DNA from: Lantana camara
Taxonomy: Eukaryota > Streptophyta > Magnoliopsida > Lamiales > Verbenaceae
Assembly (NCBI GenBank): GCA_037501455.1
Contig: CM074862.1
Coordinates: 83,940,001-84,004,000 of the forward strand
Length of the DNA stretch: 64,000 nucleotides
Reading direction: 5' to 3'
Position numbers and translations under genes: made by a program. Under the pieces are notes generated by a model, which was given only the letters and a program-made list of their open reading frames with translations, was not told the origin of the DNA and searched no databases. Shown one piece after another: positions 43,835 to 58,107 of this stretch (positions within the stretch are counted from its first letter, which is position 1; the number at the start of each line of letters is the position of its first letter).

Positions 43835-44120
43835 TCTGAAGTGGTATCAGAGCCCGGTTTCAAAACCGAGGTTCTAGTGTCATGTCGTGTCAAGTCTAGG
43901 TCGAACGGTGTAGGAATTATTTGATAATTTGTACATTGCATTCATCCTTGACATTGATTGCTCATCAAGTGACCTTATATGAATTGGCAAATCACATGAT
44001 CAACGTGCCTACTTGAACTTTGTGAAATTAATTGTTAAATCTTACATTTTAAATTGCGTCTATTTTATTGCACAAGAGAAGGGTGACTCCAAGGACAGAT
44101 TCTCTTAAGGGGGAGGGAAT
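43835..44120 (+). other. Array internal segment 1 (286 bp): primer site to polypurine tract
   Basis: Starts TCTGAAG then TGGTATCAGAGCCCGGTTTC (43842-43861), a full match to the complement of the initiator-Met tRNA 3' end. The next ~60 bp resemble the leader of the Tekay-type element at 16536. It ends with TTAAGGGGGAGGGAAT, a polypurine tract directly before LTR 2. No open frame of note. Such a segment keeps the cis-signals for reverse transcription but needs proteins from elsewhere. Confidence 0.85.
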
Positions 44121-46370
44121 TGTAACGCCCCAATTTTCGGCTTTCCAGGTACGCCCACACATGTGAATTTTTCGAGAGTTAGAATTATTTTAATTCTTGT
44201 ATTTATTAAATTCCTACATTTTATAATAAATCATATAAATTATACTTCAATGTGATTATGGGAAATATGTATCAATTTGGGAATTATTGCATAAATTGGA
44301 TTCATTTGGTACGTGAAATAATTACCGAACGTGTTCTACTTGCTTAATTGTCCTTAAATGATTATTATTGTAAATTAGAGGATTAAATTGCATAAATATT
44401 TCTTGGACCTAATTGATTATTCCCCAAACTTTTTATACTTAATTGCATCAACTTATATCTTTGGAGGATTAAATTGGAATTAAAGACTTTCTTCAAATTT
44501 GAGGAGATATATCACGTTATATTTTCTTCCTCCTTCCATTTCATTCCATAACATACAATCATATTCATTTCCATCTCTCCCTCTCTCGGTTCATCCATCA
44601 AAGAAGAGGAGAAGTGGGAGTTTATCATCATCATCAAGCTACCTTCCATCCAATTGATTACTTTAAAGCTTGAAGCTTCATCATCATCCCTCATCTCTTA
44701 CTTTCAAGATAAGACATGAATACATGAACTTTTGAATTCATGAGCTTGAAGCTAGGGTTGTGATTTTTATGTAATAACTTGTTTATTTGATACTAGAAGC
44801 ATGATTAGGAGCTCTAAATCTGAATTCCTTGCATATATTATGAAATTACGGAATTATATGATGAATTCATATATGGGTAGATGATGAAGATTCTTGATGA
44901 TTGATGACTAATATAAGTGTTTATATGGGTGTTATTGCATCTCAATTATGTATACATATATCTTTTCATGAATTTTAGCTTATGGGATTGAATCATGAGT
45001 GTTTTAGGGAGATTTGATGGTGTTCGTGGCTCCCCCGTTCTTCTGCTCTGTTTTCTGCATTTCCTGCGTAACGGGAATGGCCCTTTCCATTCCCTTTGTA
45101 GTTGGGGAACGACCGTTCCCATATTTTGAATAACGTGCCTGGCTGCAAGGACGGGAACGACCCTTCCCGTTTTGGCTTATAAGCCGGAACGGTCGTTCCC
45201 ATCTTCGGGGCACAGTGTCGGGGAGCTGGGAACGACCCTTCCCATTTTGTAATAAAACCCGGAACGGCCATTCCCAGGCCTCTGGAGAGGTAGTGAGTTT
45301 CTGCACAAAAATTGATATTTCCATTTCCATTCCTTTACCTTCAAATGACCTATACATGCTATTATATGATCAATTACATGCAAGAATATGATTATATCAT
45401 ACTACATTTGTTCATGCCAATTACCTCGTTACATGATTATGCCGTGCATTAGATTTTGGTAACATTATCGAGTTATGATCTCATGAGGGCACAAATGTTT
45501 CTGTTTCTTATCCAGTTGTTCTCCAGGGCGTAGATTGGGATCAATGAGCACGTTCGCGCATCCATGAGGCGTCGTGTCACCTGACATCAAGCAAGTCAGG
45601 CTCATGCAAAGCAATGCGTGTAGCTTGATTAGTGTCATGATCATGCAAAGCAATGCATGCATCGTGATCATCGTGATTACCGTGTTACCGTGTACCGCTA
45701 GTCAACCACTGGAGCTAAGTGTTATACGGGACAGCGTGCTATGCACATGGGAGCCACCTCTTGAACCTGCGGGGCAAAGTGCTACATCTATGGGAGCCAC
45801 CTCCTGAACCCGTTGGAGCCACCTCTAGAACCCTAACGCTGCGTGCATCGTGATTACCGTGTTATCGTGTTACCGTGTTACAGTGAACGGTGAAGGCTCG
45901 TAAACTTCCCGTTAATGGAGTGATGGAGTTTATTGGAGTGATAGGGTTTATGGGAGTGACGGAGGTATTCATGAAATCGATATATTTGCAGTGCTCTTGC
46001 AGGTACACTCTAGGCGGGAATCGAGCTGAGTCGAGTCCTTGCATTCGAGCCATGCACGGTGTATTTATTGATTTATTATTTCAAAGGAATTATTGTTAAT
46101 GTTACTTCTTATGTATTTTAGGAGATGATAATGTATTGATATTTAAAATCCAAGTATGAATTACTTGATAAATGATCGATAATATCGCATGCTTCCGTTT
46201 ATTCATTCGGCATTATGGCTAATGATTACGAGATAGTCGCACCTTGCTTGTCATTTTATTTGCTTTGTCACCCGTTTGCTATAGGTTGATTCATGTACGA
46301 ATTATCCATTTCATATGTGGATCGACCTATAGTGCGGGGGTATGGCATCTCCACGTGTAGGGGTACAATA
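44121..46370 (+). repeat. Array LTR 2
   Basis: 2,250 bp, uninterrupted, ending GTACAATA (terminal CA decayed to TA). It has the palindrome cluster at 45070-45278 and only three 18-bp units near 45918. Confidence 0.85.
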
Positions 46371-46656
46371 TCTGAAGTGGTATCAGAGCCCGGTTTCAAA
46401 ACCGAGATTCTAGTGTCGTGTCGTGTCAAGTCTAGGTCGAACGGCGTAGGAATTATTTGATAATTTGTACATTGCATTCATCCTTGACAATAATTGCTCA
46501 TCAAGTGACCTTATATGACTTGGCAAATCACATGATCAACTTGCCTACTTGAACTTTGTGAAATTAATTGTTACATCTTACATTTTAAATTGTGTCTATT
46601 TTATTGCACAAGAGAAGGGTGAATCCGAGGACGGATTCTCTTAAGGGGGAGGGAAT
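46371..46656 (+). other. Array internal segment 2 (286 bp)
   Basis: Same make-up as segment 1, primer site TGGTATCAGAGCCCGG intact, polypurine tract before LTR 3. Confidence 0.85.
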
Positions 46657-48935
46657 TGTAACGTCCCAATTTCCGGCTTTCGAGGTACGCGCGACACGTG
46701 TGAATTTTTCGAGAGTTAGGATTATTTTAATTCTTGTATTTATTAAATTCCTATATTTAATAATAAATCATATAAATTATACTTCAATGTGATTATGGGA
46801 AATATGTATCAATTTGGGAATTATTGCATAAATTGGATTCATTTGGTACGTGAAATAATTACCGAACGTGTTCTACTTGCTTAATTGTCCTTAAATGATT
46901 ATTATTGTAAATTAGAGGATTAAATTGCATAAATATTTCTTGGACCTAACTGATTATTCCCCAAACTTTTTATACTTAATTGCATCAACTTATATCTTTG
47001 GAGGATTAAATTGTAATTAAAGACTTTCATCAAATTTGAGGAGATATATCACGTTATATATTCTTCCTCCTTCCATTTCATTCCATAACATACAATCATA
47101 TTCATTTCCATCTCTCCCTCTCTCGGTTCATCCATCAAAGAAAAGGAGAAGTGGGAGTTTATTATCATCATCAAGCTACCTTCCATCCACTTGATTACTT
47201 TAAAGCTTGAAGCTTCATCATCATCCCTCATCTCTTACTTTCAAGATAAGACATGAATACATGAACTTTTGAATTCATGAGCTTGAAGCTAGGGTTGTGA
47301 TTTTTATGTAATAACTTGTTTATTTGATGCTAGAAGCATGATTAGGAGCTTTAAATCTGAATTCGTTGCATATATTATGAAATTATGGAATTATGAGATG
47401 AATTCATAAATGGGTAGATGATGATGATTCTTCATGATTGATGACTAATATAAGTGTTTATGTGGGTGTTATTGCGTCTCAAGTATGTATACATATATCT
47501 TTTCATGAATTTTAGCTTATGGGATTGAATCATGAGTGTTTTAGGGAGATTTGATGGTGTTTGTGGCTCCCCTGTTCTTCTGCTCTGTTTTCTGCATTTC
47601 CTGCGTAACGGGAATGGCCCTTCCCGTTCCCTTTGTAGTTGGGGAACGGCCGTTCCCATATTTTGAATAACGTGCCTGTCGGCGAGGACGGGAACGACCC
47701 TTCCCGTTTTGGCTTATAAGTCGGAACGGTCGTTCCCATCTTCGGGGCACAGTGTCGGGGAGCTGGGAACGTCGCTTCCCATTTTGTACTAAAACCCGGA
47801 ACGACCGTTCCCAAGCCTCTGGAGAGGCAGTGAGTTTCTGCACAAAAATTGATATTTCCATTTCCATTCCTTTACCTTCAAATCACCTATACATGCTATT
47901 ATATGATCAATTACATACAAGAATACGATTATATCATACTACATTTGTTAATGCCTAATACCTCGTTACATGATTATGTCGTGCGTTACATTTTGGTAAC
48001 ATTATCGAGTTATGATCTCATGAGGGCAAAAATGTTTCTGTTTCTTGTCCAGTTGTTCTCCAGGGCGGAGATTGGAATCAATGAGCATGTTCGCGCATCC
48101 ATGAGGCATCGTGTCACCTGACAGCAAACAAGTTAGGCTCATGCAAAGCATTGCGTGTAGCTTGATTAGTGTCATGATCATGCAAAGCAATGCATGCATC
48201 GTGATCATCGTGATTACCGTGGTACCGTGTACCGCTCGTCAGCCACAAGAGCTAAGGGCTATATGGGACAGCGTGCTACGCACATGGGAGCCACCTCTTG
48301 AACCTGCGGGGCAAAGTGCTACATCTGTGGGAGCCACCTCCTGAACCCATAGGAGCCACCTCTAGAATCCTAACGCTGCGTGCATCTTGATTATCGTGTT
48401 ATCGTATTACCGTGAACGGTGAAGGCTCGCAACCTTTCCGTTAATGGAGTGATGGAGTTAATTGGAGTGATGGAGTGTATTGGAGTGATGGAGTTAATTG
48501 GAGTGATGGGGTTTATGGGAGTGATGGAGGTATTCATGAAATCGATATATGTGCAGTGTTCTTGCAGGTACACTCTAGGCGGGAGTCGAGCTGAGTCGAG
48601 TCCTTGCATTCGAGCCATGCACGGTGCATTTATTTATTTATCATTTCAAAGGAATTATTGTTAATGTTACTTGTTATGTATTTTAGGAGATGATAATGTA
48701 TTGATATGTAAAATCCAAGTATGAATTACTTGATAAATGATCGATAATATCGCATGCTTCCGTTTATTTATTAGGCATTAAAGCTAATGATTACGAGATA
48801 GTCCCACCTTGCTTGTCATTTTATTTACTTTGTCACCCGTTCGCTATAAGTTGATTCATGTATGAATTATCCATTTAATATGTGGATCGACCTATAGTGC
48901 GGGGGTGTGGCATCTCCACGTGTAGGGGTGCAATA
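46657..48935 (+). repeat. Array LTR 3
   Basis: 2,279 bp. Starts TGTAACGTCCC (one change) and has five 18-bp units at 48445-48530. From 47361 on it belongs to the first copy of the 6,340-bp block. Confidence 0.85.
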
Positions 48936-49221
48936 TCTGAAGTGGTATCAGAGCCCAGTCTCAAAACCGAGGTTCTAGTGTCGTGTCGTGTCAAGTCTAG
49001 GTCGAACGGCGTAGGAATTATTTGATAATTTGTACATTGCATTCATCCTTGACATTAATTTCTCATCAAGTGACCTTATATGACTTGGCAAATCACATGA
49101 TCAACGTGCCTACTTGAACTTTGTGAAATTAATTGTTACATCTTACATTTTAAATTGCGTCTATTTTATTGCACAAGAGAAGGGTGAATTCGAGGACGGA
49201 TTCTCTTAAGGGGGAGGGAAT
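48936..49221 (+). other. Array internal segment 3 (286 bp)
   Basis: Primer site TGGTATCAGAGCCCAG, one change from segment 1 in the matching part; polypurine tract before LTR 4. Confidence 0.85.
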
Positions 49222-51481
49222 TGTAACGCCCCAATTTCCGGCTTTCCAGGTACGCGTGACACGTGTGAATTTTTCGAGAGTTAGGATTATTTTAATTCTT
49301 GTATTTATTAAATTCCTACAATTTATAATAAATCATATAAATTATACTTCAATGTGATTATGAGAAATATGTATCAATTTGGGAATTATTGCATAAATTG
49401 GATTCATTTGGTACATGAAATAATTACCGAACGTGTTCTACTTGCTTAATTGTCCTTAAATGATTATTATTGTAAATTAGAGGATTAAATTGCATAAATA
49501 TTTCTTGGACCTAATTGATTATTCCCCAAACTTTTTATACTTAATTGCATCAACTTATATCTATGGAGGATTAAATTGTAATTAAAGACTTTCATCAAAT
49601 TTGAGGAGATATATCACGTTATATTTTCTTCCTCCTTCCATTTCATTCCATAACATACAATCATATTCATTTCCATCTCTCCCTCTCTCGGTTCATCCAT
49701 CAAAGAAGAGGAGAAGTGGGAGTTTATCATCATCATCAAGCTACCTTCTATCCGATTGATTACTTTAAAGCTTGAAGCGTCATCATCATCCCTCATCTCT
49801 TACTTTCAAGATAAGACATGAATACATGAACTTTTGAATTCATGAGCTTGAAGCTAGGGTTGTGATTTTTATGTAATAACTTGTTTATTTGATGCTAGAA
49901 GCATGATTAGGAGCTCTAAATCTGAATTCCTTGCATATATTATAAAATTATGGAATTATATGATGAATTTATATATGGGTAGATGATGATGATTCTTGAT
50001 GATTGGTGGCTAATATAAGTGTTTACATGGGTGTTATTGCTTCTCAAGTATGTATACATATATCTTTTCATGAATTTTAGCTTATGGGATTTAAACATGA
50101 GTGTTTTAGGGAGATTTGATGGTGTTCGTGGTTCCCCTGTTCTTCTGCTCTATTTTCTGCATTTCCTGCGTAACGGGAACGGCCCTTCCCATTCCCTTTG
50201 TAGTTGGGGAACGACCGTTCCCATATTTTGAATAACGTGCCTGGCGGCAAGGACGGGAACGACCCTTCCCGTTTTGGCTTATAAGCCGGAACGGTCGTTC
50301 CCATCTTCGCGGCACAGTGTCGGGGAGCTGGGAACGGCCCTTCCCATTTTGTACTAAAACCCGGAACGACCGTTCCCAGGCTTCTGGAGAGGCAGTGAGT
50401 TTCTGCACAAAAATTGATATTTCCATTTCCATTCCTTTACCTTCAAATGACCTATACATTCTATTATATGATCAATTACATGCAAGAATATGATTATATC
50501 AAACTACATTTGTTAATGCCTATTACCTCGTTACATGATTATGTCGTGCGTTACATTTTGGTAACATTATCGAGTTATGATCTCATGAGGGGACAAATGT
50601 TTCTGTTTCTTGTCCAGTTATTCTCCAGGACGGAGATCGGGATCAATGAGCACGTTCGCGTATCCATGAGGCGTCGTGTCACCTGACAACAAGCAAGTCA
50701 GGCTCATGCAAAGCAATGCGTGTAGCTTGATTAGTGTCATGATCATGCAAAGCAATGCATGCATCGTGATCATCGTGATTACCGTGTTACCGCGTACCGC
50801 TCGTCAACCACAGGAGCTAAGTGCTATACGGGACAGCGTGCTACGCACATGGGAGCCACCTCTTGAACCTACGAGGCAAAGTGCTACATCTGTGGGAGCC
50901 ACCTCCTAAACCCGTAGGAGGCACCTCTAGAATCCTAACACTGCGTGCATCGTGATTATCGTGTTATCGTGTTACCGTGAACGGTGAAGGCTCGCAACCT
51001 TCCGTTAATGGAGTGATGGAGTTAATTGAAGTGATGGAGTTTATTGAAGTGATGGGGTTTATGGAAGTGATGGAGGTATTCATGAAATCGATATATGTGC
51101 AGTGTTCTTGCAGGTACACTCTAGGCGGGAATCGAGCTGAGTCGAATCCTTGCATTCGAGCCATGCACGGTGCATTTATTTATTTATCATTTCAAAGGAA
51201 TTATTGTTAATGTTACTTGTTATGTATTTTAGGAGATGATAATGTTTTGATATGTAAAATCCAAGTATGAATTACTTGATAAATGATCAATAATATCGCA
51301 TGCTTCTGTTTATTTATTAGGCATTATGGCTAATGATTACGAGATAGTCCCACCTTGCTTGTCATTTTATTTACTTTGTCACCCGTTCGCTCTAAGTTGA
51401 TTCCTGTACGAATTATCCATTTAATATGTGGATCGACCTATAGTGCGGGGGTGTGGCATCTCCATGTGTAGGGGTGCAATA
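49222..51481 (+). repeat. Array LTR 4
   Basis: 2,260 bp; its counterpart in the second block copy is LTR 6, same length. Four 18-bp units near 51006-51075. Confidence 0.85.
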
Positions 51482-51767
51482 TCTGAAGTGGTATCAGAGC
51501 CCAGTTTCAAAACCGAGGTTCTAATGTCGTGTCGTGTCAAGTCTAGGTCGAACGTCGTAGGAATTATTTGATAATTTGTACATTGCATTCATCCTTGACA
51601 TTAATTGCTCATCAAGTGACCTTATATGACTTGGCAAATCACATGATCAACGTGCTTACTTGAACTTTGTGAAATTAATTGTTACATCTTACATTTTAAA
51701 TTGCGTCTATTTTATTGCACAATAGAAGGGTGAATCCGAGGACGGATTCTCTTAAGGGGGAGGGAAT
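51482..51767 (+). other. Array internal segment 4 (286 bp)
   Basis: Same layout, with primer site and polypurine tract. Confidence 0.85.
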
Positions 51768-54700
51768 TGTAACGCCCCAATTTCCGGCTTTCCAGGTACG
51801 CGTGACACGTGTGAATTTTTCGAGAGTTAGGATTATTTTAATTCTTGTATTTATTAAATTCCTACATTTTATAATAAATCATATAAATTATACTTCAATG
51901 TGATTATGGGAAATATGTATCAATTTGGGAATTATTGCATAAATTGGATTCATTTGGTACATGAAATAATTACCGAACGTGTTCTACTTGCTTAATTGTC
52001 CTTAAATGATTATTATTGTAAATTAGAGGATTAAATTGCATAAATATTTCTTGGACCTAATTGATTATTCCCCAAACTTTTTATACTTAATTGCATCAAC
52101 TTATATCTTTGGAGGATTAAATTGTAATTAAAGACTTTCATCAAATTTGAGGAGATATATCACGTTATATTTTCTTCCTCCTTCCATTTCATTCCATAAC
52201 ATACAATCATATTCATTTCCATCTCTCCCTCTCTCGGTTCATCCATCAAAGAAGAGGAGAAGTGGGAGTTTATCATCATCATCAAGCTACCTTCTATCCA
52301 ATTGATTACTTTAAAGCTTGAAGCGTCATCATCATCCCTCATCTCTTACTTTCAAGATAAGACATGAATACATGAACTTTTGAATTCATGAGCTTGAAGC
52401 TAGGGTTGTGATTTTTATGTAATAACTTGTTTATTTGATGCTAGAAGCATGATTAGGAGCTCTAAATCTGAATTCCTTGCATATATTATGAAATTATGGA
52501 ATTATATGATGAATTTATATATGGGTAGATGATGATGATTCTTGATGATTGGTGGCTAATACAAGTGTTTACATGGGTGTTATTGCTTCTCAAGTTTGTA
52601 TACATATATCTTTTCATGAATTTTAGCTTATGGGATTTAATCATGAGTGTTTTAGGGAGATTTGAGGGTGCTCGTGGTTCCCCTGTTCTTCTGCTCTGTT
52701 TTCTGCATTTCCTGCGTAACGGGAACGGCCCTTCCCGTTCCCTTTGTAGTTGGGGAACGACCGTTCCCATATTTTGAATAACGTGCCTGGCGGCGAGGAC
52801 GGGAACGACCCTTCCCGTTTTGGCTTATAAGCCGGAACGGTCGTTCCCATCTTCGGGGCACAGTGTCGGGGAGCTGGGAACAACCCTTCCCATTTTGTAC
52901 TAAAACCCGGATCGACCGTTCCCAAGCTTCTGGAGAGACAGTGAGTTTCTTCACAAAAATTGATATTTCCATTTCCATTCCTTTACCTTCAAATGACCTA
53001 TACATTCTATTATATGATCAATTACATGCAAGAATATGATTATATCATACTACATTTGTTAATGCCTATTACCTCGTTACATGATTATGTCGTGCGTTAC
53101 ATTTTGGTAACATTATCGAGTTATGATCTCATGAGGGGACAAATGTTTCTGTTTCTTGTCCAGTTGTTCTCCAGGGCGGAGATCGGGATCAATGAGCACG
53201 TTCACGTATCCATGAGGCGTCGTGTCACCTGACAGCAAGCAAGTCAGGCTCATGCAAAGCAATGCGTGTAGCTTGATTAGTGTCATGATCATGCAAAGCA
53301 ATGCATGCATCGTGATCATCGTGATTACCGTGTTACCGCGTACGGCTCGTCAGCCACAGGAGCTAAGTGCTATACGGGACAGCGTGCTACGCACATGGGA
53401 GCCACCTATTGAACCTGCGAGGCAAAGTGCTACATCTGTGGGAGCCACCTCCTGAACCCTTAGGAGGCACCTCTAGAATCCTAACACTGCGTGCATCGTG
53501 ATTATCGTGTTATCGTGTTACCGTGAACGTTGAAGGCTCGTAACCTTCCCGTTAATGGAGTGATGGAGTTAATTGGAGTGATGGAGTTTATTGAAGTGAT
53601 GGGGTTTATGGAAGTGATGGAGGTATTCATGAAATCGATATATGTGCAGTGTTCTTGCAGGTACACTCTAGGCGGGAATCGAGCTGAGTCGAATCCTTGA
53701 ATTCGTGGCATATATTATGAAATTATGGAATTATGAGATGAATTCATAAATGGGTAGATGATGATGATTCTTCATGATTGATGACTAATATAAGTGTTTA
53801 TGTGGGTGTTATTGCGTCTCAAGTATGTATACATATATCTTTTCATGAATTTTAGCTTATGGGATTGAATCATGAGTGTTTTAGGGAGATTTGATGGTGT
53901 TTGTGGCTCCCCTGTTCTTCTGCTCTGTTTTCTGCATTTCCTGCGTAACGGGAATGACCCTTCCCGTTCCCTTTGTAGTTGGGGAACGGCCGTTCCCATA
54001 TTTTGAATAACGTGCCTGTCGGCGAGGACGGGAACGACCCTTCCCGTTTTGGCTTATAAGTCGGAACGGTCGTTCCCATCTTCGGGGCACAGTGTCGGGG
54101 AGCTGGGAACGTCGCTTCCCATTTTGTACTAAAACCCGGAACGACCGTTCCCAAGCCTCTGGAGAGGCAGTGAGTTTCTGCACAAAAATTGATATTTCCA
54201 TTTCCATTCCTTTACCTTCAAATCACCTATACATGCTATTATATGATCAATTACATACAAGAATACGATTATATCATACTACATTTGTTAATGCCTAATA
54301 CCTCGTTACATGATTATGTCGTGCGTTACATTTTGGTAACATTATCGAGTTATGATCTCATGAGGGCAAAAATGTTTCTGTTTCTTGTCCAGTTGTTCTC
54401 CAGGGCGGAGATTGGAATCAATGAGCATGTTCGCGCATCCATGAGGCATCGTGTCACCTGACAGCAAACAAGTTAGGCTCATGCAAAGCATTGCGTGTAG
54501 CTTGATTAGTGTCATGATCATGCAAAGCAATGCATGCATCGTGATCATCGTGATTACCGTATTACCGTGTACCGCTCGTCAGCCACAAGAGCTAAGGGCT
54601 ATATGGGACAGCGTGCTACGCACATGGGAGCCACCTCTTGAACCTGCGGGGCAAAGTGCTACATCTGTGGGAGCCACCTCCTGAACCCATAGGAGCCACC

Positions 54701-55275
54701 TCTAGAATCCTAACGCTGCGTGCATCTTGATTATCGTGTTATCGTATTACCGTGAACGGTGAAGGCTCGCAACCTTTCCGTTAATGGAGTGATGGAGTTA
54801 ATTGGAGTGATGGAGTGTATTGGAGTGATGGAGTTAATTGGAGTGATGGGGTTTATGGGAGTGATGGAGGTATTCATGAAATCGATATATGTGCAGTGTT
54901 CTTGCAGGTACACTCTAGGCGGGAGTCGAGCTGAGTCGAGTCCTTGCATTCGAGCCATGCACGGTGCATTTATTTATTTATCATTTCAAAGGAATTATTG
55001 TTAATGTTACTTGTTATGTATTTTAGGAGATGATAATGTATTGATATGTAAAATCCAAGTATGAATTACTTGATAAATGATCGATAATATCGCATGCTTC
55101 CGTTTATTTATTAGGCATTATAGCTAATGATTACGAGATAGTCCCACCTTGCTTGTCATTTTATTTACTTTGTCACCCGTTCGCTATAAGTTGATTCATG
55201 TATGAATTATCCATTTAATATGTGGATCGACCTATAGTGCGGGGGTGTGGTATCTCCACGTGTAGGGGTGCAATA
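51768..55275 (+). repeat. Array LTR 5, chimeric and over-long
   Basis: 3,508 bp. LTR sequence proceeds normally to about 53700 (1,930 bp in) and then jumps back to a point about 705 bp into an LTR, running on to the end at 55275. So about 1.25 kb is present twice, including two palindrome clusters. The switch point has the shared word ATTCG. It is the border of the two 6,340-bp block copies. Confidence 0.85.
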
Positions 55276-55561
55276 TCTGAAGTGGTATCAGAGCCCAGTC
55301 TCAAAACCGAGGTTCTAGTGTCGTGTCATGTCAAGTCTAGGTCGAACGGCGTAGGAATTATTTGATAATTTGTACATTGCATTCATCCTTGACATTAAAT
55401 TCTCATCAAGTGACCTTATATGACTTGGCAAATCACATGATCAACGTGCCTACTTGAACTTTGTGAAATTAATTGTTACATCTTACATTTTAAATTGCGT
55501 CTATTTTATTGCACAAGAGAAGGGTGAATTCGAGGACGGATTCTCTTAAGGGGGAGGGAAT
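55276..55561 (+). other. Array internal segment 5 (286 bp)
   Basis: Duplicate of segment 3 with a few changes. Confidence 0.85.
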
Positions 55562-57821
55562 TGTAACGCCCCAATTTCCGGCTTTCCAGGTACGCGTGAC
55601 ACGTGTGAATTTTTCGAGAGTTAGGATTATTTTAATTCTTGTATTTATTAAATTCCTACAATTTATAATAAATCATATAAATTATACTTCAATGTGATTA
55701 TGAGAAATATGTATCAATTTGGGAATTATTGCATAAATTGGATTCATTTGGTACATGAAATAATTACCGAACGTGTTCTACTTGCTTAATTATCCTTAAA
55801 TGATTATTATTGTAAATTAGAGGATTAAATTGCATAAATATTTCTTGGACCTAATTGATTATTCCCCAAACTTTTTATACTTAATTGCATCAACTTATAT
55901 CTATGGAGGATTAAATTGTAATTAAAGACTTTCATCAAATTTGAGGAGATATATCACGTTATATTTTCTTCCTCCTTCCATTTCATTCCATAACATACAA
56001 TCATATTCATTTCCATCTCTCCCTCTCTCGGTTCATCCATCAAAGAAGAGGAGAAGTGGGAGTTTATCATCATCATCAAGCTACCTTCTATCCGATTGAT
56101 TACTTTAAAGCTTGAAGCGTCATCATCATCCCTCATCTCTTACTTTCAAGATAAGACATGAATACATGAACTTTTGAATTCATGAGCTTGAAGCTAGGGT
56201 TGTGATTTTTATGTAATAACTTGTTTATTTGATGCTAGAAGCATGATTAGGAGCTCTAAATCTGAATTCCTTGCATATACTATGAAATTATGGAATTATA
56301 TGATGAATTTATATATGGGTAGATGATGATGATTCTTGATGATTGGTGGCTAATATAAGTGTTTACATGGGTGTTATTGCTTCTCAAGTATGTATACATA
56401 TATCTTTTCATGAATTTTAGCTTATGGGATTTAAACATGAGTGTTTTAGGGAGATTTGATGGTGTTCGTGGTTCCCCTGTTCTTCTGCTCTGTTTTCTGC
56501 ATTTCCTGCGTAACGGGAACGGCCCTTCCCATTCCCTTTGTAGTTGGGGAACGACCGTTCCCATATTTTGAATAACGTGCCTGGCGGCAAGGACGGGAAC
56601 GACCCTTCCCGTTTTGGCTTATAAGCCGGAACGGTCGTTCCCATCTTCGCGGCACAGTGTCGGGGAGCTGGGAACGGCCCTTCCCATTTTGTACTAAAAC
56701 CCGGAACGACCGTTCCCAGGCTTCTGGAGAGGCAGTGAGTTTCTGCACAAAAATTGATATTTCCATTTCCATTCCTTTACCTTCAAATGACCTATACATT
56801 CTATTATATGATCAATTACATGCAAGAATATGATTATATCAAACTACATTTGTTAATGCCTATTACCTCGTTACATGATTATGTCGTGCGTTACATTTTG
56901 GTAACATTATCGAGTTATGATCTCATGAGGGGACAAATGTTTCTGTTTCTTGTCCAGTTATTCTCCAGGGCGGAGATCGGGATCAATGAGCACGTTCGCG
57001 TATCCATGAGGCGTCGTGTCACCTGACAACAAGCAAGTCAGGCTCATGCAAAGCAATGCGTGTAGCTTGATTAGTGTCATGATCATGCAAAGCAATGCAT
57101 GCGTCGTGATCATCGTGATTACCGTGTTACCGCGTACCGCTCGTCAGCCACATGAGCTAAGTGCTATACGGGACAGCGTGCTACGCACATGGGAGCCACC
57201 TCTTGAACCTACGAGGTAAAGTGCTACATCTGTGGGAGCCACCTCCTAAACCCGTAGGAGGCACCTCTAGAATCCTAACACTGCGTGCATCGTGATTATC
57301 GTGTTATCGTGTTACCGTGAACGGTGAAGGCTCGCAACCTTCCGTTAATGGAGTGATGGAGTTAATTGAAGTGATGGAGTTTATTGAAGTGATGGGGTTT
57401 ATGGAAGTGATGGAGGTATTCATGAAATCAATATATGTGCAGTGTTCTTGCAGGTACACTCTAGGCGGGAATCGAGCTGAGTCGAATCCTTGCATTCGAG
57501 CCATGCACGGTGCATTTATTTATTTATCATTTCAAAGGAATTATTGTTAATGTTACTTGTTATGTATTTTAGGAGATGATAATGTATTGATATGTAAAAT
57601 CCAAGTATGAATTACTTGATAAATGATCAATAATATCGCATGCTTCTGTTTATTTATTAGGCACTATGGCTAATGATTACGAGATAGTCCCACCTTGCTT
57701 GTCATTTTATTTACTTTGTGACCCGTTCGCTCTAAGTTGATTCCTGTACGAATTATCCATTTAATATGTGGATCGACCTATAGTGCGGGGGTGTGGCATC
57801 TCCATGTGTAGGGGTGCAATA
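55562..57821 (+). repeat. Array LTR 6
   Basis: 2,260 bp, duplicate of LTR 4. Confidence 0.85.
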
Positions 57822-58107
57822 TCTGAAGTGGTATCAGAGCCCAGTTTCAAAACCGAGGTTCTAGTGTCGTGTCGTGTCAAGTCTAGGTCGAACGTCGTAG
57901 GAATTATTTGATAATTTGTACATTGCATTCATCCTTGACATTAATTGCTCATCAAGTGACCTTATATGACTTGGCAAATCACATGATCAACGTGCTTACT
58001 TGAACTTTGTGAAATTAATTGTTACATCTTACATTTTAAATTGCGTCTATTTTATTGCACAATAGAAGGGTGAATCCGAGGACGGATTCTCTTAAGGGGG
58101 AGGGAAT
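57822..58107 (+). other. Array internal segment 6 (286 bp)
   Basis: Duplicate of segment 4. Confidence 0.85.

Larger units (their letters stand above)
47361..53700 (+). repeat. 6,340-bp higher-order block, copy 1
   Basis: Positions here and 6,340 bases further on agree almost base for base, with no net length change. I spotted about 25-30 single-base differences, i.e. roughly 0.4-0.5%. It covers most of LTR 3, LTR 4, two internal segments and the first part of LTR 5, about two and a half array units. Confidence 0.85.
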
